Shown: positions 8,982 through 18,762 of the stretch, piece by piece
How positions within the stretch are numbered: the first letter of the stretch is position 1
Layout: each line of letters opens with the position of its first letter
NCBI RefSeq assembly: GCF_013359945.1
Contig: NZ_JABWCS010000209.1
Coordinates: forward strand, 109,816 to 173,815
Direction: 5' to 3'
DNA: 64,000 nucleotides
DNA from: Paenibacillus agri
GTDB lineage: Bacteria; Bacillota; Bacilli; Paenibacillales; Paenibacillaceae
The notes under the pieces: model-generated
Told to the model about the DNA's origin: nothing
The model's database searches: none
Seen by the model: the letters and a program-made list of their open reading frames with translations, nothing else
Translations under genes and position numbers: made by a program

Positions 8982-9866
8982 TTACTCTTTAACAGCGCCG
9001 AGCATCATACCGGAGATAAAGTATCTCTGCAGCAATGGATACATAAGCACAATCGGCAGGGTGGTAATAACAATGGTTGCCAGTTGAACCCCTTTGGTGG
9101 TGGTTTCAATCATGACTGAACCAATATTCTGCATAGACTGTGTCTGAGACTGCACGATAACCTCATACAGCTTCATCTGTAGCGGATACAAGGCTTGGTC
9201 GGTGATATATAACTTTGTTGTCATGAAGTCGTTCCATTGCCCAACTCCGTTAAACAAGGCGATAGTCGCCATAGCCGGCATAGACAGTGGAATGAAGATC
9301 TTCAGGAACACCCGCCATTCGCCCGCACCGTCAATTTTGGCGGATTCTTCAAGGGCGTCCGGTACATTCCGGAAGAAGTTCATGAGAATGACAACATCGT
9401 AATAACTGAAGAGCGCCGGGATAATGTACACCCAGAAGCTGTTCAATAGACCCAAAGATTTGATCAGCAAGTAAGTAGGAATCATACCGCCAGAGAAGAA
9501 CATCGTAATAACACCCATAACGACATACAGCTTACGGCCACGAAGATGCTTCTTGCTAAGAGCGTAACCGACCATGGCACAAAAGAAGACGTGGGTGATT
9601 ACACCGAGAGTTGTTTTGGATACAGAGATAAAGAAGGCCTGCCAAATGCTGCTGTCCCGAAACACAGCACGATAATTCTCAAGTGAGAACTCTTTACTCC
9701 AAAAAATAAAGCCGCCTTCTGCCAACGCTCTGCCGGAGCTGAGCGAGGAGATAATAACATTCCATAACGGGATCATGATGACGAGTGAAACAATTAAAAG
9801 CACTGCAATATTGAAGGCATTAAAGATCCGACTGTCCAGATCTCCCTTTATCGCCTTTCGATTCAT
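8982..9866 (-). CDS. Sugar ABC transporter permease (LplC/AraQ type)
   Basis: 294 aa with six membrane segments. The ATPase-docking EAA loop reads ALEESAKIDGAGEWRVFLKI in the last third. The C-terminus GMMLGAVKE is the hallmark of the LplC/YtcP subfamily. GAGGAGG lies 8 nt before the ATG. It is the second permease of the heteromeric importer, 15 nt downstream of the first. Confidence 0.93.
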   Translation of the reverse strand: MNRKAIKGDLDSRIFNAFNIAVLLIVSLVIMIPLWNVIISSLSSGRALAEGGFIFWSKEFSLENYRAVFRDSSIWQAFFISVSKTTLGVITHVFFCAMVGYALSKKHLRGRKLYVVMGVITMFFSGGMIPTYLLIKSLGLLNSFWVYIIPALFSYYDVVILMNFFRNVPDALEESAKIDGAGEWRVFLKIFIPLSMPAMATIALFNGVGQWNDFMTTKLYITDQALYPLQMKLYEVIVQSQTQSMQNIGSVMIETTTKGVQLATIVITTLPIVLMYPLLQRYFISGMMLGAVKE

Positions 9867-9881
9867 GGAAAATGCCTCCTC

Positions 9882-10847
9882 TTATAAAACGGATTGGTTA
9901 TCATTCAGCTTAGTGGTCACTTTATTGGCGATCACCAGCAGGATGACAGAAACGATGGATACGCCGAGACCTACAGCCGTTGCATAGGAGAAATCTCCTT
10001 GTGTCATACCCATACGATATACGTAGGAGTTAATGACCTCGGCCTTTTCACGGTTCTGCGTGTTCATCAGCACCAGCGTCTGGTCCAGATTGGAGCCAAA
10101 CAAACCGCTTACAGTAAGGATCAGATTCAAGCTGATGATAGGCTTCATGTTGGGAAGAGTAATGTTCCAAATTTGACGAAGACGGCCTGCCCCGTCAATC
10201 TTGGCTGCTTCATAGAACGTCGGATCAATCTTAGACATAATGGCCAGATACAGAATCGTTCCCCAGCCCGCCTCTTTCCAAATATCAGAGAGGGTCGCGA
10301 TCCACCAGTATTTACTCGGGTCCAGCAAAATGTTCGATGGCTTCGAGATCAGACCCAAATCCAGTAGAATCTGATTAAACAGCCCTGTAGTGGAGAACCA
10401 GTTAATCAGCATCCCGCCCAGCACGATCCAAGACAGAAAGTGTGGCATGTACGAGATCGTTTGTACGAATTTCTTGAATCGGGTCAAGCTGACTTCATAG
10501 ATCATGATTGCCAGTATAATCGGAATGACAAATCCGATCCCCAGCTTCAGGAAGCTGATGCCCAGTGTATTTACGACCGCGTCCCAGAAATATTTATCAG
10601 ACCAAATAATTTTAAAGTTATCAAACCCTACCCAAGGCGCTGAGCTCAATGTATCAATGACCGTGTAGTTCTTGAAGGCAATGGTCAGTCCGTAAATGGG
10701 AATATAACAAAAGATAATCATGAAAATAATACCCGGCAGGACCATGGTTTGCAGTTCCCGTTGTCTCCAAAAGTCTGCAAAAAATTCTTTTACTCTCTCT
10801 CCCATAGGTCTCTTTCCGGATGATGGCAGTACTATTGGTTTAGCCAT
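9882..10847 (-). CDS. Sugar ABC transporter permease (LplB type)
   Basis: 321 aa with six membrane segments and a long cytoplasmic N-terminus (~30 residues). The EAA loop is FYEAAKIDGAGRLRQIWNI. It is the first gene of the importer operon, and a palindromic operator lies 34 nt upstream of its start. It pairs with the downstream LplC-type permease and LplA-type lipoprotein. Confidence 0.93.
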   Translation of the reverse strand: MAKPIVLPSSGKRPMGERVKEFFADFWRQRELQTMVLPGIIFMIIFCYIPIYGLTIAFKNYTVIDTLSSAPWVGFDNFKIIWSDKYFWDAVVNTLGISFLKLGIGFVIPIILAIMIYEVSLTRFKKFVQTISYMPHFLSWIVLGGMLINWFSTTGLFNQILLDLGLISKPSNILLDPSKYWWIATLSDIWKEAGWGTILYLAIMSKIDPTFYEAAKIDGAGRLRQIWNITLPNMKPIISLNLILTVSGLFGSNLDQTLVLMNTQNREKAEVINSYVYRMGMTQGDFSYATAVGLGVSIVSVILLVIANKVTTKLNDNQSVL

Positions 10848-10880
10848 GGTTCCTTCTCTCCTCTGACCTTAATCTCTTTA

Positions 10881-10894
10881 TAAAAACGTTTTTA
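10881..10894. promoter_or_regulatory. LacI-family operator upstream of the importer operon
   Basis: A perfect 14-bp palindrome, TAAAAACGTTTTTA, with the central CG typical of LacI-family operators. The same 14 bases occur upstream of the adjacent regulator at 11995-12008. The shared site suggests the regulator controls both the importer and itself. Confidence 0.75.
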
Positions 10895-10966
10895 TTATTG
10901 AGAGCACAATCCCCCTTGATCTATACATTTTTAAAAAACGAAGAAAACATTCAAGCTATCTTGCTT

Positions 10967-11980
10967 TTATTCTCTTCGATTGAGCTTTACCTGACTCGAA
11001 CCTCTTACTACCAGTTCTCCATGAAGCTTCTGAATGCTGCCCTGCTCCTTCTTCTTAATCAACCGGACCAAATGGTCAATGGCGAGAATGCCTTGTCTAG
11101 CAATCTGGTTACGTACGGTCGTGAGCGGCGGCGAGAAATATTGCGCAATGTCGATATCATCAAATCCTACGACACTAATATCATTAGGGACATCATATCC
11201 GTGTGCCTTCAAAGCCTGCATACAACCGATGGCGCTTACATCATTACCAGCAAGGAACGCATCGGGCAAAATATCTGAGCTTGAGCGAATGAACGACTTC
11301 ACAACGTTATATGTAGCTTCTTCTTCGAAAAAGCCTTGCAAAATATATTCTTCTTTTACCGGAAGCTGATACTCACGAAGCGCAGCCAGGTAGCCTTCCT
11401 TCCGCTGCACACTGTCAAACATCGTGTCGACACCGGAGATGTAGGCGATTTTCTTATGCCCCAGGCTGATCAAATATTTGGTTGTTTCGTACCCTGCCAC
11501 AAACGAGTCAAAGATCACGCTGCCCATGGTTTCCCTCTGAATCTCCCGATCCAGAAACACAGCCTTGATCCGATCCTTCTCCATAATAGCGATATCATTA
11601 TCATCGATCTTAAACTCTTCATAAATAATGACACCGTCTACACGACGACCCATGATATTGTTCATGATGACCTGCTTGTCCTTGGTAACAAAGACGTTCA
11701 GCCCGTACCCCATATGGTCGCATTCTCTGGCCATGGACTCCACCAGCTTGTAGAAATAAGGACCCGATACACTTGTGGTGAAAAAACCCAGCATTTGCGT
11801 CTTTCCAGACTTCAGCAGCTTGCCGTTCAGATTCGGAACATAGTTCAACCGCTGAGCAACCTGCAGCACATGCAACTTGGTTTCAGGATTGAGAACATCC
11901 ACATCATTAAGCGCGTTAGACACTGTTGATATAGAGACGCCTGCTTCTCGTGCCACGTCTTTAATGGTTATCTTGCCCAT
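10967..11980 (-). CDS. LacI-family transcriptional regulator
   Basis: 337 aa. The N-terminal helix-turn-helix and hinge are canonical (TIKDVAREAGVSISTVSNALN). The periplasmic-binding-like sensor domain starts near residue 60 (MLGFFTTSVSGPYF) and includes the family element DAFLAGNDVSAIGCMQAL and SVVGFDDIDIAQY. It should bind a sugar released or imported by the neighbouring system and thereby relieve repression. It lies upstream of the importer operon on the same strand, and identical palindromes lie before both. The start at 11980 gives the full DNA-binding domain. Confidence 0.93.
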   Translation of the reverse strand: MGKITIKDVAREAGVSISTVSNALNDVDVLNPETKLHVLQVAQRLNYVPNLNGKLLKSGKTQMLGFFTTSVSGPYFYKLVESMARECDHMGYGLNVFVTKDKQVIMNNIMGRRVDGVIIYEEFKIDDNDIAIMEKDRIKAVFLDREIQRETMGSVIFDSFVAGYETTKYLISLGHKKIAYISGVDTMFDSVQRKEGYLAALREYQLPVKEEYILQGFFEEEATYNVVKSFIRSSSDILPDAFLAGNDVSAIGCMQALKAHGYDVPNDISVVGFDDIDIAQYFSPPLTTVRNQIARQGILAIDHLVRLIKKKEQGSIQKLHGELVVRGSSQVKLNRRE

Positions 11981-11994
11981 AAGGCATCCCTCGC

Positions 11995-12008
11995 TAAAAA
12001 CGTTTTTA
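11995..12008. promoter_or_regulatory. LacI-family operator upstream of the regulator gene
   Basis: TAAAAACGTTTTTA, identical to the site at 10881-10894. It lies 14 nt upstream of the regulator start, a position that would block transcription or translation initiation, so autoregulation is likely. Confidence 0.75.
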
Positions 12009-12029
12009 TAATATAAATATAAATTAACA

Positions 12030-12043
12030 TAAAACCGTTTTCA
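12030..12043. promoter_or_regulatory. cre-like (CcpA) or second LacI operator
   Basis: TAAAACCGTTTTCA matches the CcpA catabolite-response consensus except at one core position, and it resembles the nearby palindrome. It lies 50 nt upstream of the regulator start. It could bring carbon catabolite control to the cluster, or be a weak auxiliary operator. Confidence 0.45.
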
Positions 12044-12121
12044 TTACAATCCTCTTTTCTAAAAAATTTGTCGATTCCGAAGACTATATGTCTAACCTCA
12101 AAATCGCTTGGCGGACATAAA

Positions 12122-12154
12122 GAGAAACCCAAGAATATATCACTTGGGTTTCTC
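12122..12154 (-). terminator. Perfect 12-bp stem downstream of the GH3 unit
   Basis: GAGAAACCCAAG pairs exactly with CTTGGGTTTCTC around a 9-nt loop. On the minus strand it is followed by TCTTTAT, a short T-rich tail. A second inverted repeat (GGAGTGTC / GACACTC) lies at 12164-12184. It probably ends the GH3-small membrane protein transcript. Confidence 0.65.
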
Positions 12155-12221
12155 AACTTTCGGGGAGTGTCTTGTCAGACACTCTCCACTATTCCACATA
12201 CAGCCTAGGGCTGGCTTTCTT

Positions 12222-12410
12222 TTATCTACGACGGTTTTTCATCATTCGGTTGTACATCGTGAACGCCACAATCAACATGACAATGACAGCGACGCTACTT
12301 GCAGAATTTTGCGACATCCCAAACATGACGCCCAGGTTAGTGACAAGACTTCTCGTAACCAGTGCGACCAAGATCAGCATTATCGGACGCCAGATGTTAT
12401 ATCCTCTCAT
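12222..12410 (-). CDS. Small two-helix membrane protein, function unknown
   Basis: 62 aa with two hydrophobic segments (residues ~7-28 and ~36-54) and a very basic C-terminus (YNRMMKNRRR). GGGAGTG lies 8 nt before the ATG. It starts 64 nt after the GH3 stop on the same strand and before a strong hairpin, so it is probably the last gene of that transcript. No known family is recognised. Confidence 0.6.
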   Translation of the reverse strand: MRGYNIWRPIMLILVALVTRSLVTNLGVMFGMSQNSASSVAVIVMLIVAFTMYNRMMKNRRR

Positions 12411-12473
12411 CCCTGCAACACTCCCGACCTATTTTTGACCAACCAATACTTCCACTGCTTCTGTGCTTTGTAA

Positions 12474-15260
12474 CTATACTTGCTTGAATTCGATCCAGTC
12501 GATCTGCAGACCTGGCTTCACGAAGTCCAATTTCAATTCATACAGACCGGATTCGAGTTCAATCTTCACAAGCTTTTGCTTGATCCATTTGCCTTCTGTA
12601 CCATTTGTTTGAATAGTCGTCATAGACTGACCGTTCAGGGTTACATTACAAGCGCTTTGTGCCAACTCGGATTCTGGTGACATAATGTGAACAATAATCC
12701 GATATTGCGCCGCCGTATCCACTTGGATAAAGGTCGGTCCGGATACAGCAGGTTTAACCTCTGCATTGTTCGACAGAACATGTACCTGTTCCGGGGAAAG
12801 CGCTGGATTAGCCTTAAAGGCTTCCACGGTTTCGTTAATCTCATGTTTTCTGGAGAAGACCGGCGCATGCATGATGAACTCACAGATATTCATGGCAGAG
12901 CGTTGAAGCTCTCCCCGGGTAACCGAGCCATTTTCCAGAGATTCTATGGTATTATCATCCCAGACGTTGATCTCGGCGCCATAGTTAGGAATCACCTTGT
13001 AAAGATCGTTTTGCGCACGAACCATCCAGTTTGTGTTCTTCCGATCCGCAGGTCCACCATGGACAACATCGTTCATAATCGCCCACCAGTCTGTCATCAC
13101 GATGCCTTTGAAGCCCCATTCACCGCGAAGAATTGTAGTGTTCAGATCATAGTTGGATGCCGCCCAATGCCCGTTAACCGGGTTGTAGGAAGTCATAATG
13201 GAATTGGCACCCGCTTGCTTCACGGCGATTTCGAAGCCTTTCAAATAAATCTCACGCAGGGCACGTTCGGATACGATCGCATCTACCTTGCTGCGGTGCT
13301 TCTCCTGATTGTTGCAGGCAAAGTGCTTCAGGGTGGCATTAGAGCCGCCTTTCATAATTCCGCTAGTGCATGCCGCAGCAAAAACACCGGAGATCAGCGG
13401 ATCTTCTGAGAAATATTCGAAGTTGCGGCCATTCAGCGGGCTGCGGCGAATATTCAGACCAGGTCCGAGCAAAGCATCTACATTATTTCTCAACAATTCC
13501 TGGCCTTCCATGACATAAAGCTCTTCTACCAGTTCAGCATTCCAGGTAGCGGCAAGCAAAGTACCGATAGCAACCTGAGTCGCCTTTTGACCGCTGTCCA
13601 TCCGAATACCGGAAGGTCCGTCAGCTGTACAAGCCACAGGAATTCCGTAATTGAACAACTGATCACTAACTCCCCCGAATGCCGAAGCCGTACCCGGAGT
13701 AACCAGCGGGCTGCTCATGCCTTCGCCTCTAACGATGGTAGCCAAATCCTCGTCGCTGAGCTGGGCAATGAAGGTCTCCATGCTGACTTTCTTGTCCAGC
13801 ACGTCTCTTAGCTTGTAGCCTTGATTCCCCGTTTGCGCCAAGGTCTCCGGAAGATTCTTCTCGATCCGTTCCGCCATGGAAATCTTACGCGTAGGCACCT
13901 CTACATAGAGTATATCATACGAGCCGTCTTCCTTACGTGTACCCGGTTGCATTCTGGTGAAGCTTTCAGTAGGAGCCATCGCCTCTTGCAGCTGTTCCAC
14001 AACTTGAAGCTCTTCCACTACGTAGCCATCTTGTCCTTGCACGCTTACTTTCGCCAGCTTCTTAACACTGGTTCCCACATAAATGTGGTACGTTCCGGCT
14101 TCCAGTACATAAGCAGAAGCATGTCCGGTCACTCCGGCATCATCGTAGGAGGCCATAGTGTGAACAGGGAAGCTAATGGATAGAGTCTGAGCTTCTCCTG
14201 GTTGAAGAACTTTAGTCTTTCCGAATGCAGACAATACTCTGGCCGGTTGGCCCAGCTTACCTTGCGGCGCTTCGTAATAGACCTGTACGACTTCTTTTCC
14301 GGCAAAAGTGTCTCCTATATTCGTTACATTTACGTTGATCTCGATATGCTCTTGACCGTTTTTGCTGGTCAGCGTAGCTGCCGCCGGCTCAACATTAAAC
14401 GTGGTATAAGAAATCCCGTATCCAAATTCATAGTGAACCTTTTCCGGACAAAATGTCTCGAAATAACGATAGCCCACATAGATATCTTCTTGATAAAAGT
14501 TCTTGAACTCATTGCCATAGTTGCTAGTTGACGGATAGTCGTTAATCGAATGAGCGATGGTATCGGTTAATTTACCGCTCGGTGTTACCTCTCCGCTCAG
14601 TACGTCAGCGATGGCGTTACCGCCTTCCATCCCGCCCTGCCAAGAGTAGATTGCGCCTGCAATCGGATGGACATAGCTTTCATCGTTCATCCAGCTCATA
14701 TCAATGATGTTCGATACGTTCAGTACAACAACGGTTTGTTCAAAATGAGCAGTGACCTGCTTCAGCATTTCTTTTTCGTCAGCCGTTAGTTGGTAACTAC
14801 CTGGAGCATCAGCATTGTCCTGATCTTCACCTGCGGTACGTCCGATAACCACGATGGCTTTGTTCGATTGGCTTCTGGCCGAGGATACTAGCGCATCCGT
14901 CAAAGGCATTTCTTTCTGGTGCCAAGGCTCAGCCGCCCAGCCCCCGCCGCCGTTATCGAATGGATTCTGCTCAATCCACCGCTCATAGACACCAGCAAGC
15001 TCTTCGTTGACAATAAAATCGTTTTTACTGCGCAAGCCTGCCAATAAATTAGTCGTATAAGCTACATGAACACTTCCGCCCGAACCAGTACCGCTGCGAT
15101 AGTAATTTACTTGGGTTCTGCCAAATACAGCAACATTGTCGCCGCTGCGAAGCGGAAGCACCTGATGATCATTTTTCAATAGAACAGCGCCTTCTGCGGC
15201 TACCGTCCGGCTAAATTCAGCAAAACCTTCCAATGGAATTCCCACGTTTTGTGTACTCAA
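12474..15260 (-). CDS. Family 3 glycosyl hydrolase, permuted domain order (beta-glucosidase)
   Basis: 928 aa. The usual GH3 order is reversed. The (alpha/beta)6 C-domain comes first (residues ~15-280, with AVFGRTQVNYYRSGTGSGG), then a fibronectin-III-like domain (~300-410), then the TIM-barrel domain (~500-780). The barrel has KHFACNNQEKHR, TSYNPVNG and MTDWW, whose aspartate is the expected nucleophile. The last ~90 residues form a beta-sandwich resembling CBM6/35-like modules. Permuted GH3 enzymes are known, for example in rumen bacteria. No signal peptide is seen, so it is cytoplasmic. The start is TTG, with AGGAGG 7 nt upstream. It likely hydrolyses the oligosaccharide brought in by the adjacent importer. 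Confidence 0.9.
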   Translation of the reverse strand: MSTQNVGIPLEGFAEFSRTVAAEGAVLLKNDHQVLPLRSGDNVAVFGRTQVNYYRSGTGSGGSVHVAYTTNLLAGLRSKNDFIVNEELAGVYERWIEQNPFDNGGGGWAAEPWHQKEMPLTDALVSSARSQSNKAIVVIGRTAGEDQDNADAPGSYQLTADEKEMLKQVTAHFEQTVVVLNVSNIIDMSWMNDESYVHPIAGAIYSWQGGMEGGNAIADVLSGEVTPSGKLTDTIAHSINDYPSTSNYGNEFKNFYQEDIYVGYRYFETFCPEKVHYEFGYGISYTTFNVEPAAATLTSKNGQEHIEINVNVTNIGDTFAGKEVVQVYYEAPQGKLGQPARVLSAFGKTKVLQPGEAQTLSISFPVHTMASYDDAGVTGHASAYVLEAGTYHIYVGTSVKKLAKVSVQGQDGYVVEELQVVEQLQEAMAPTESFTRMQPGTRKEDGSYDILYVEVPTRKISMAERIEKNLPETLAQTGNQGYKLRDVLDKKVSMETFIAQLSDEDLATIVRGEGMSSPLVTPGTASAFGGVSDQLFNYGIPVACTADGPSGIRMDSGQKATQVAIGTLLAATWNAELVEELYVMEGQELLRNNVDALLGPGLNIRRSPLNGRNFEYFSEDPLISGVFAAACTSGIMKGGSNATLKHFACNNQEKHRSKVDAIVSERALREIYLKGFEIAVKQAGANSIMTSYNPVNGHWAASNYDLNTTILRGEWGFKGIVMTDWWAIMNDVVHGGPADRKNTNWMVRAQNDLYKVIPNYGAEINVWDDNTIESLENGSVTRGELQRSAMNICEFIMHAPVFSRKHEINETVEAFKANPALSPEQVHVLSNNAEVKPAVSGPTFIQVDTAAQYRIIVHIMSPESELAQSACNVTLNGQSMTTIQTNGTEGKWIKQKLVKIELESGLYELKLDFVKPGLQIDWIEFKQV

Positions 15261-15597
15261 ATTCTTTCCTCCTGAATGTCATTTCCTATTCTCTATATCT
15301 CTAATATGAAGCTCTTTCAAGAATAGAGGCTATGCTACTAATATACAAGTCCCGCTGGCAAAAAACAAAATCAATATTCAAGCAAATCCTACTGTTTGTG
15401 AACTATAAATGAAACTCTACATGCCTTACCAACCACAAATTGTAAATTGAACCGCTCCATCACAAAGAAATTCGTGCTTCCAGTTCCAGTTAAGATTCTG
15501 TTCAAGTTACGTTTATGTGGAATTCATCTCACGCTATTATGCTGACACAACACCACAGAACAAACATATAGAAATGAACAGAAAGAGGGTAATGAGC
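15261..15597. other. Divergent intergenic region
   Basis: A 337-bp A+T-rich spacer between the GH3 gene and the serine hydrolase. It should hold both promoters. I see no convincing -35/-10 pair, operator palindrome, terminator or small ORF. The 14-bp LacI operator is not present here. Confidence 0.5.
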
Positions 15598-17673
15598 ATG
15601 AGAGGAAAACAATTTGTGATCTTAAGCACGACACTCGCGCTATCACTGCTAACTCCGCTGAGTGTAATGGCCGATAGCAGCAGTAATAAACCGAACTATG
15701 CATCTACTCAGAAATTAGCTGTAGAGAAGGCGGCACTACTAACTGATACCTACGGTACCACAAGCCTGCAATATGCGCTGATTGACCAAGGGAACATTGT
15801 TATCTCCGGACATTCTGGCAAAAATCAGCTAGCAAAGAATGTACCGCTAACCTCCGAAACGATCTACGGCATAGGATCAACCAGCAAAATGTTTGTAGCC
15901 GCTGCTGTGATGAAGCTGGTGGATGAAGGCAAGCTAGATCTGGACCAACCGCTTACGGGATATATTCCTGACTTTACAATGAAAGATGCCCGTTACGGGC
16001 AGATTACGCCGCGTATGCTGCTGAATCATTCTGCCGGTATTGAAGGTTCCTCTTTTAACCGGGCGCTATTGTTCAATGATAACGATACCTATGCCCACGA
16101 TAATCTATTAGCGCAATTGGCCACCCAAAGCTTAAAAGCAGACCCGGGAGCATTCTCGGTCTATTCCAACGACGGCTTCACACTAGCTGAAATCCTCGTG
16201 GAGCGAGTTAGTGGGTTGGACTTTACGACATTTATACACAAGAATTTTACGGAGCCTTTAGGGATGAAGAACACGAAAACGCCTATAGATCCAATAGACA
16301 AAGCCAAAATGGCCGGGACCTTCATTGATTCTTCACAGACCCCACTCCCTTTAGAGAATTACAATGTCATCGGAACTGGAGGGATTCGCTCCACGGCTGA
16401 GGATTTGGTGAAATTCTCGCAGATTTTCACGGGTCAAGTGGAAGGCATCCTTTCTGTCCAATCCGTCAAAGCTATGGCCGAAGCAGAATATAAAAAAGGG
16501 ATGTGGCCGAAAAATACCGATGCGACCTTTGCCTACGGACTAGGCTGGGATAGCGTAGATCTCTTCCCATTCAATAATTATGGTATTCAGGCACTCACCA
16601 AAGGAGGAGACACGACACTGTTCCATTCATCGTTGGTCGTTCTCCCAGAGTATAATCTAGCTGCGGCTGTAACCTCATCCGGCGGCTCCAGCACAACTGA
16701 TCAATTGCTCGCGAATGAAATACTGCTTAGCGCACTGCAAGCGAAGGGTGTAATTAAAGAGCAGATGGCAGAGAAATCGCACGGCATCCCTGTGAAGGCA
16801 AAAATGCCACAAGACATGTCCCGTTATGCAGGCATTTATGGCGCTTCTAATTCCTTGATGAAGATAGCGATCAATCCATCTGGTGAGATGGTACTGACCT
16901 CGCTTCTATACCCGGGCGATCCTGGCCAAAAGTATGTGTATACTGCGGATGGTTCTTTTAAAAGTGAAGATGGTACGGAAAAGTTCAAATTTGTTGTCGA
17001 GAAGAATGAGCGCACTTACTTGTGGTCCAGCGCATATGTATCCGTACCTGGGCTTGGGCAGACTGTATTCTCTGAATACACCGCTGAAAAGCTCGAAGCC
17101 AACCCATTATCCAAAGATGTAGCTGCTGCCTGGAACAAACGCGAGGGCAAGATGTATTACATGATGAACGAGAAATACTCATCGATATCCTACTTCTCGG
17201 GTTTGCCTGCTTTTCCAATTGTGACAAGCAAAGAAGCTCCTGGCTATATCGTTAATAATAAAATCGTTGATGCTAACAAAGCAGTCAGCCAGCTGCAAAT
17301 CCCCACTATAGCAGGTAGAGATAGCATGGAATTCAACTTTTTTACGAAGGATGGCATTGAGTATGTCAAAACAACAGGCGGTTACTTGTATGCTGGCGCA
17401 GAGATCTTAAAACCACTCTATGCTGGTAAACAATCCACAGCCACCATCCAAGCAGACGGCCTTGCGAGATGGTTCACCGTACCTGCTACTGCCAAAGGGA
17501 AAATTCTATCCGTCAAGCTGCCTACAAACAGCGCAGTTATCGTATATGATGAAGCAGGCATGTGCGTGAACGATACAGCCGTCAGCGGCAAGAACGAGGT
17601 CGTATTACCGAAGAACGGCACCATTGTATTCGCCGGTGACACCGGTGCAAAGTTTGAAATTTCGTTGAAGTAG
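15598..17673 (+). CDS. Secreted serine hydrolase (class C beta-lactamase/PBP4-like)
   Basis: About 691 aa. The signal peptide is residues 1-26 (hydrophobic core, then SVMADS). The beta-lactamase-like domain spans ~30-400, with the catalytic S-x-x-K motif STSK, the YSN motif (Y-x-N), and GGDTTLFHS at the KTG-motif position. The remaining ~290 residues are a beta-rich C-terminal extension with no catalytic motif that I recognise. Such proteins act outside the membrane on D-amino-acyl esters or peptides, and the substrate is unknown. ATG 15598 is preferred because AGAGGG lies 8 nt upstream; the ORF extends further without a better site. Confidence 0.85.
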   Translation: MRGKQFVILSTTLALSLLTPLSVMADSSSNKPNYASTQKLAVEKAALLTDTYGTTSLQYALIDQGNIVISGHSGKNQLAKNVPLTSETIYGIGSTSKMFVAAAVMKLVDEGKLDLDQPLTGYIPDFTMKDARYGQITPRMLLNHSAGIEGSSFNRALLFNDNDTYAHDNLLAQLATQSLKADPGAFSVYSNDGFTLAEILVERVSGLDFTTFIHKNFTEPLGMKNTKTPIDPIDKAKMAGTFIDSSQTPLPLENYNVIGTGGIRSTAEDLVKFSQIFTGQVEGILSVQSVKAMAEAEYKKGMWPKNTDATFAYGLGWDSVDLFPFNNYGIQALTKGGDTTLFHSSLVVLPEYNLAAAVTSSGGSSTTDQLLANEILLSALQAKGVIKEQMAEKSHGIPVKAKMPQDMSRYAGIYGASNSLMKIAINPSGEMVLTSLLYPGDPGQKYVYTADGSFKSEDGTEKFKFVVEKNERTYLWSSAYVSVPGLGQTVFSEYTAEKLEANPLSKDVAAAWNKREGKMYYMMNEKYSSISYFSGLPAFPIVTSKEAPGYIVNNKIVDANKAVSQLQIPTIAGRDSMEFNFFTKDGIEYVKTTGGYLYAGAEILKPLYAGKQSTATIQADGLARWFTVPATAKGKILSVKLPTNSAVIVYDEAGMCVNDTAVSGKNEVVLPKNGTIVFAGDTGAKFEISLK

Positions 17674-17827
17674 ACGCAGGAGAAGATCTTGTAAGCCTCC
17701 TTTTCCAGGGGGCTGAATTGAAAGCAAACAACCTCGCCCATCCCACACTTGCCACACCACAAACCAAAGAGGTTCAGAAAATCATGATGTCTTTATTAGA
17801 GGAACAGCGTAAAAGAATAGAGATAGC

Positions 17828-17856
17828 GAAGCGACCCATTTGGGCCGCTTTTTTTG
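17828..17856 (+). terminator. Rho-independent terminator
   Basis: AAGCGACCCA pairs with TGGGCCGCTT, with a 2-nt loop and an apparent A-C mismatch, followed by seven T residues. It ends the serine hydrolase transcript ~150 nt after the stop. Confidence 0.8.
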
Positions 17857-17971
17857 TAATCATCGAACTTTATAAACATATTTGTTTACAAAGTCCCTTC
17901 TATGAAGTATTTTATAAACAACTTTCCAAGTGGATAAGTGTGTTAGATTATTTTTCAACTCAGGAGGGCAT

Positions 17972-18691
17972 ATGAAAAATTTTATAATTTTTGGAGCGAG
18001 CCAAGGTTTGGGAGACGCCTTCGTAAAAGGCCTGCCAGAGAACGGTGACCGTGTCTGGATCGTCTCCAGAACCCGCCCGCCAAGCGTAGATCTGAACGAC
18101 GGTATTACGCGTTATTGGATTGAGGCTGATTTATCCTTACCTTCTTCAGCTGAGAAGATCGCTGCGGAGATAGCAGGAGAGCCACTTGATGTATTGATCT
18201 ACAATGTAGGACTTTGGGAAAAGGAAGGCTTTACAGAGCAGTACAATTTTGAGCAAGATGATCCTGCGGAGATCATTCAGATGATTCAGGTCAATCTTTC
18301 CTCACCCATTACCTGCATTCAGAAGCTGCTACCCAACCTGAAGCAATCAGATCACGGCAAAATCATCCTCATCGGTTCCACCGCTGGACTCGATCACACG
18401 AATAATGATCAAGTGACTTTTGTGGCGTCCAAATTCGGATTACGGGGGATTGGCAGTGCTTTACGTGAACATACCAGGAAATACGGTATCCCCGTCACCT
18501 GTATCAATCCCGGAGAAATTGCCGCAGAAATTCCTTACGAGGAAGGTGCGGACAAAGCGATTGCATTGTATGATGGCGCCAGGATTCCAGTCCAAGATAT
18601 CGTTTCGCTCGTAAAATGTGTAATTACGCTATCTAAAGCGTCATGTGTGAAAGAGATTCATATACCTGCCATGCTGGATACGAATGCGTGA
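17972..18691 (+). CDS. Short-chain dehydrogenase/reductase
   Basis: 239 aa, normal for SDRs. The cofactor motif is GASQGLGDAF near the N-terminus and the strand-4 motif is NVG. In place of the usual Y-x3-K the active-site region reads GSTAGLDHTNNDQVTFVASKFG, so the lysine is present but phenylalanine (F-V-A-S-K) takes the place of the catalytic tyrosine. The tyrosine substitution may mean altered or lost oxidoreductase chemistry. The start is set by AGGAGG 5 nt before ATG 17972. It is a single gene between two terminators. The substrate is unknown. Confidence 0.85.
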   Translation: MKNFIIFGASQGLGDAFVKGLPENGDRVWIVSRTRPPSVDLNDGITRYWIEADLSLPSSAEKIAAEIAGEPLDVLIYNVGLWEKEGFTEQYNFEQDDPAEIIQMIQVNLSSPITCIQKLLPNLKQSDHGKIILIGSTAGLDHTNNDQVTFVASKFGLRGIGSALREHTRKYGIPVTCINPGEIAAEIPYEEGADKAIALYDGARIPVQDIVSLVKCVITLSKASCVKEIHIPAMLDTNA

Positions 18692-18696
18692 TGCCC

Positions 18697-18737
18697 AAAA
18701 AGCCCCTTGGAGATTGAGATTTCCAAGGAGCTTTTTC
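18697..18737 (+). terminator. Rho-independent terminator (bidirectional)
   Basis: AAAAAGCCCCTTGGA pairs with TCCAAGGAGCTTTTT. It sits between converging genes. Confidence 0.8.
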
Positions 18738-18762
18738 TGTATCTATTATTTATGAACCTAAG

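Noticed and set aside
17718..17975. Open frame of 85 codons between the serine hydrolase and the SDR gene
   Set aside because: It runs through a strong terminator hairpin (17828-17856), has no ribosome binding site and no family resemblance.
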